Under the pieces are notes generated by a model that was not told the DNA's origin, did no database searches, and was given only the letters and a program-made list of their open reading frames with translations. A program made the position numbers and the translations under genes. Source: Alphaproteobacteria bacterium (lineage in GTDB: Bacteria > Pseudomonadota > Alphaproteobacteria > CAAHEQ01 > UBA3637). From it: a DNA stretch of 7,946 nt. The stretch covers positions 1 to 7,946 of the forward strand of contig JAFZGR010000139.1 of the NCBI GenBank assembly GCA_017555325.1, given 5' to 3'. Below are positions 5,690 through 7,946 of the stretch, in pieces. Each line of letters starts with the position of its first letter. The stretch's first letter is position 1.

Positions 5690-7558
5690 CTAATTTAACA
5701 CACAATATAAACCATCAATATGACGATTAACACAGGCTGAACACCGATCTTTATCTCCATTAACATTTATCGGAGACGAAATATTACATTCATAACATTG
5801 ATTATCTGAACCTAATAATTTTTTATCGCCTGTACAACTAATGCGAATACAATCATTTCCATTTAATTTTCGATTAGAACATACATTTTGACATTTATAT
5901 TCAGAACCAATTGAATATTGTGCTACAGTATCTGGTGTATTACATGAATAACAGGTATTACGTCCTTGATAATGCAAGAGAGGCATATCGGCATATTTTG
6001 TACCAGCAACACCACAGATAGAACACCAATATCCGCCATCAAACCGAGGTGTTGTAAAACGATCTGAACATTTGTTACAATCAGATGTATTCTTTACAAC
6101 AAAATTAACTTCCTCATCACAGGAATGACATGCTCCAAAGTAATCTAATAGTGGTTTATCTGTCGGACATTCTTTTAATTGACAATATTCAACATTATAT
6201 TGAGTCATAACGGCTTGTCTATTTGTACAAACAGTTGAACATGAACCTCCAGATACAGCACTAGTTCGTACTTTTCCTGTATAATTACAGTCATAACATT
6301 TATCATCCTCTTCAGCTTTAAGTGGTTTTTCTTTTGGACATCCCGGTAAACAATTATCGCCATTTACTAGTCGTTGAGGACATACTTTTTTACACCTATA
6401 TTCAGAACCAATTGAATATTGACCCACAGTATCCGAGGTGTCACATGCATAGCAGGTATTACGTCCTTGATAATGCAAGAGAGGCATATCAGCATATTTT
6501 GTACCAGCAACACCACAGATAGAACACCAATATCCGCCATCAAACCGAGGTGTTGCAAAACGACCAGAGCATTGATTGCAATCAGCACTATTCATCACAA
6601 CAAAATTTATTTCCTCATTACAAGCATGACATTTACCAAAAATATCTAATAACGGTTTATTTTCGTTTTCTGTTCCCTTTACCCCACACGGTAATGCACA
6701 GTATTTAGCCCCATAACCGGCAATTCGTAAAACCCGATTAGGACAAGCGTAACAGCTATCTGGGTTGTCATCCACACGAACAGCACTTGCTTCATCACAC
6801 GTATAACAATTACCATCTTTATCTCTTAAAGGTTTTTCAGTTGGACAACAATTTAAATTTTCATCACAACATTCGCCGTCTGAAACCTGATTGACACAAC
6901 ATAAACCATTAGCTGTATTTGCCGGATTACAACAAATAAAATGTTTGGGATCCGAATAATTAAGAACACACGTCTCTTCATTTTCACAATAAGATTTACA
7001 TAATCCATCTGAACAAGTGCCACACTTACAATCATTATCATGACGACATCTGTCAATTTCATGTCGGGAATCTTCCGGAATTTCTTCTTTACCTCGCATA
7101 TCTTTATAAAATTCATATGCTAATTCTACTTTTTCTGCTGAATTACAAATATCCGGTGTTGCTTCATATTCTTCTATCCCCACAAAAATAGAATAAGGCG
7201 ATTGCCATTGGCTTTGTAATAACAATTTACAAATGTCACTCGGCACTTCGGAAAGAAATATTTCAAAATATTCTTCATATTGAGGGCTCATACGAGCCAT
7301 AATCGGATAACCCATACGGGTGGTATTCCCCAATTCCATTTCAATTTCTCCGGCATAATTTGCTTCAATCAGTTTATCCATCTGATAGGCAATATCATTT
7401 GCCCGAATAGCTAATTCATTAATGGTTTCATTAGCAATATATTTATTCATGGCAAATTTATACCCCAGTATACCGCCAACACTTAATACCCCAATAACGG
7501 CAAGCACGCCCAACATTTCAACCATACTACGTCCGATTTCATTGAATTTGATTTTCAT
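5690..7558 (-). CDS. Pilin-like N-terminus fused to a long cysteine-rich repeat protein (function unknown)
   Basis: I recognise the N-terminus but not the whole protein. Residues 1-9 (MKIKFNEIG) look like a short basic prepilin leader. Gly9 would be -1 and Glu14 the conserved +5 glutamate, followed by a hydrophobic helix (about 15-34) as in type IV pilins and pseudopilins. Position +1 is Arg instead of the usual Phe or Met. Residues 35-165 resemble a pilin head, with Cys110 and Cys138 possibly forming the pilin disulfide. Residues 171-237 hold 14 cysteines, several as CC pairs. Residues 238-619 are seven tandem units of six cysteines each, with CxxC at the middle of each unit. Total cysteine is 58 of 622 (9.3%). 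The ATG has AAGGAG six bases upstream. Such disulfide-rich repeats fit an exported protein; a pilin-tip or stalk adhesin is my inference. No pilus assembly or peptidase gene is nearby. The C-terminus ends just after the last repeat cysteine, so the protein looks complete. Confidence 0.85.
   Translation of the reverse strand: MKIKFNEIGRSMVEMLGVLAVIGVLSVGGILGYKFAMNKYIANETINELAIRANDIAYQMDKLIEANYAGEIEMELGNTTRMGYPIMARMSPQYEEYFEIFLSEVPSDICKLLLQSQWQSPYSIFVGIEEYEATPDICNSAEKVELAYEFYKDMRGKEEIPEDSRHEIDRCRHDNDCKCGTCSDGLCKSYCENEETCVLNYSDPKHFICCNPANTANGLCCVNQVSDGECCDENLNCCPTEKPLRDKDGNCYTCDEASAVRVDDNPDSCYACPNRVLRIAGYGAKYCALPCGVKGTENENKPLLDIFGKCHACNEEINFVVMNSADCNQCSGRFATPRFDGGYWCSICGVAGTKYADMPLLHYQGRNTCYACDTSDTVGQYSIGSEYRCKKVCPQRLVNGDNCLPGCPKEKPLKAEEDDKCYDCNYTGKVRTSAVSGGSCSTVCTNRQAVMTQYNVEYCQLKECPTDKPLLDYFGACHSCDEEVNFVVKNTSDCNKCSDRFTTPRFDGGYWCSICGVAGTKYADMPLLHYQGRNTCYSCNTPDTVAQYSIGSEYKCQNVCSNRKLNGNDCIRISCTGDKKLLGSDNQCYECNISSPINVNGDKDRCSACVNRHIDGLYCVLN
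5702..6847 (-). repeat. Seven tandem six-cysteine units encoded in the cysteine-rich gene
   Basis: Units begin at residues 238, 291, 348, 407, 464, 515 and 575. Each has the pattern C-x(12 to 20)-C-x2-C-x(13 to 16)-C-x(2 or 3)-C-x(9 to 14)-C, usually with a PL pair before the second cysteine and an Arg soon after the fifth. Cysteine positions, unit by unit, are 238/251/254/269/272/287, 291/310/313/327/330/345, 348/369/372/389/393/403, 407/421/424/440/444/459, 464/477/480/494/497/512, 515/536/539/556/560/570 and 575/588/591/606/609/619. I do not assign a named domain; furin-like and other extracellular CxxC repeats are the nearest resemblance. Confidence 0.85.
5849..6658 (-). repeat. 501-base-period direct repeat (copies 6350-6658 and 5849-6157)
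   Basis: Residues 301-403 and 468-570 align without gaps at an offset of 167 residues; 79 of 103 positions are identical by my count. The DNA core 6453-6563 versus 5952-6062 has only two differences in 111 bases, one of them silent (6491/5990) and one changing Ala to Thr (6556/6055). The period corresponds to three six-cysteine units (units 2-4 and 5-7), with units 4 and 7 much more diverged. Confidence 0.9.
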
Positions 7559-7564
7559 ATTTTT

Positions 7565-7570
7565 CTCCTT
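7565..7570 (-). promoter_or_regulatory. Ribosome binding site of the cysteine-rich gene
   Basis: AAGGAG on the minus strand, six bases before the ATG at 7558. It supports this start, which also gives a short prepilin-type leader. Confidence 0.8.
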
Positions 7571-7600
7571 TTATAACCTTATATTCATAAAATGAGTGTA

Positions 7601-7629
7601 ATAAAAGGGACCTTTTTTTCCCGCTTCAA
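7601..7629 (-). promoter_or_regulatory. Tentative promoter of the cysteine-rich gene
   Basis: On the minus strand TTGAAG (7629-7624) and TTTTAT (7606-7601) are 17 bases apart, giving a leader of about 36 bases. The -10 is weak (four of six), and the spacer contains the GGGA...TCCC short palindrome and one copy of the GTCCCTTTT motif. A stretch 92% A+T by my count (7661-7720) lies upstream and could act as an UP-like element. Confidence 0.3.
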
Positions 7630-7747
7630 ATTTGATAAATCGGAATTTTTGAAAAATAAAAGATTATTGTTTTAGTTTAATTATTTAATTAAAATTTAAA
7701 AAAATATAAAAAAGTGAAAAAAAGTGTTGCAATGATACGTCCCTTTT
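7603..7747. repeat. Inverted GTCCCTTTT motif pair
   Basis: AAAAGGGAC at 7603-7611 and its exact reverse complement GTCCCTTTT at 7739-7747 face away from each other across 127 mostly A+T bases. Each copy runs on into AT (GTCCCTTTTAT on the minus strand, GTCCCTTTTTTTAT on the plus strand). It could be a pair of regulator sites or two divergent promoter-proximal elements; the role is unknown. Confidence 0.4.
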
Positions 7748-7946
7748 TTTATGGATAATATAAATTTCTCAGATACAATTTATCAGTATTTGGGGATAAC
7801 TTATATTTTTTGTTTTTCTATTGGTCGAACAGATATGTGTAAAATTTAATGTACTACAAATCTTTGTTACATAGATACAACAAATATGCTTCTTACATTA
7901 ATAAAGACATTTTTATAGGTATTTTCGTTTTTTGGACAATTTTAAC

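Larger units (their letters stand above)
7559..7946. other. AT-rich non-coding region upstream of the cysteine-rich gene
   Basis: These 388 bases hold the ribosome binding site, the tentative promoter and the inverted motif pair described separately. The section 7661-7720 contains only five G or C bases. From 7751 to the window edge I find no supportable gene, tRNA or terminator; the only small frames are a 32-codon plus-strand ORF without a ribosome binding site and an 17-codon minus-strand frame entering from the edge. The last ~200 bases may contain the end or upstream region of an unseen neighbour. Confidence 0.5.

Noticed and set aside
5849..6658. The repeated DNA as a possible CRISPR array or mobile element
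   Set aside because: There are only two long copies, in frame inside one gene, with no short regular repeats, spacers, terminal inverted repeats or transposase.
7751..7849. A 32-codon plus-strand ORF starting ATGGATAATATAAAT
   Set aside because: It is preceded by CCCTTTTTTT with no Shine-Dalgarno sequence, shows no recognisable protein pattern, and this length is expected by chance in AT-rich DNA.
7863..7884. A small inverted repeat TTTGTT...AACAAA
   Set aside because: Six A/T-rich base pairs with a ten-base loop and no T-tract are within chance expectation; not called a terminator or operator.
7893..7946. A 17-codon minus-strand frame open from the window edge to a TAA
   Set aside because: It could be the end of a neighbouring gene, but it is too short to show anything and no terminator follows it.

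Overview
The window is AT-rich DNA from a bacterium with a diderm (outer-membrane) envelope. The tandem order bamD-recN-ligA is the arrangement familiar from Alphaproteobacteria. The large pilin-like protein has an N-terminus (GRSMVEMLGVLAVIGVLS) of a kind I associate, from memory, with AT-rich uncultured gut Alphaproteobacteria. The taxonomic placement is an inference from gene order and protein style, not a database result.

Layout. Positions 1-3611 hold a tightly packed minus-strand operon, read right to left: bamD (outer-membrane assembly lipoprotein, 3611-2829), recN (DNA repair SMC-like ATPase, 2828-1146) and the 5' part of ligA (NAD-dependent DNA ligase, 1164 to the window edge). The bamD stop and recN start touch, and recN and ligA overlap by 19 bases. 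A 188-base divergent intergenic region (3612-3799) carries a plausible promoter for each direction. To its right lies a plus-strand gene for GTP-type phosphoenolpyruvate carboxykinase (3800-5617). This gene converges on a minus-strand gene (7558-5690) for a 622-residue cysteine-rich protein, and the two share a perfect palindromic terminator at 5636-5667. The last 388 bases (7559-7946) are very AT-rich and hold the ribosome binding site and probable promoter of the cysteine-rich gene, a pair of inverted GTCCCTTTT motifs, and no gene I can support.

The housekeeping genes are ordinary. The unusual object is the 622-residue protein. It has a type IV pilin-like N-terminus and a pilin-sized head with two cysteines, followed by a CC-pair cysteine cluster and then seven tandem units that each carry six cysteines in a conserved spacing. 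Three units form a 501-base period, and inside it a 111-base core is 98% identical between copies, including silent positions, which indicates recent duplication or gene conversion. I read it as a candidate surface-exposed, disulfide-rich pilin-anchored adhesin or stalk. No pilus assembly genes lie in the window, so that role is inference.
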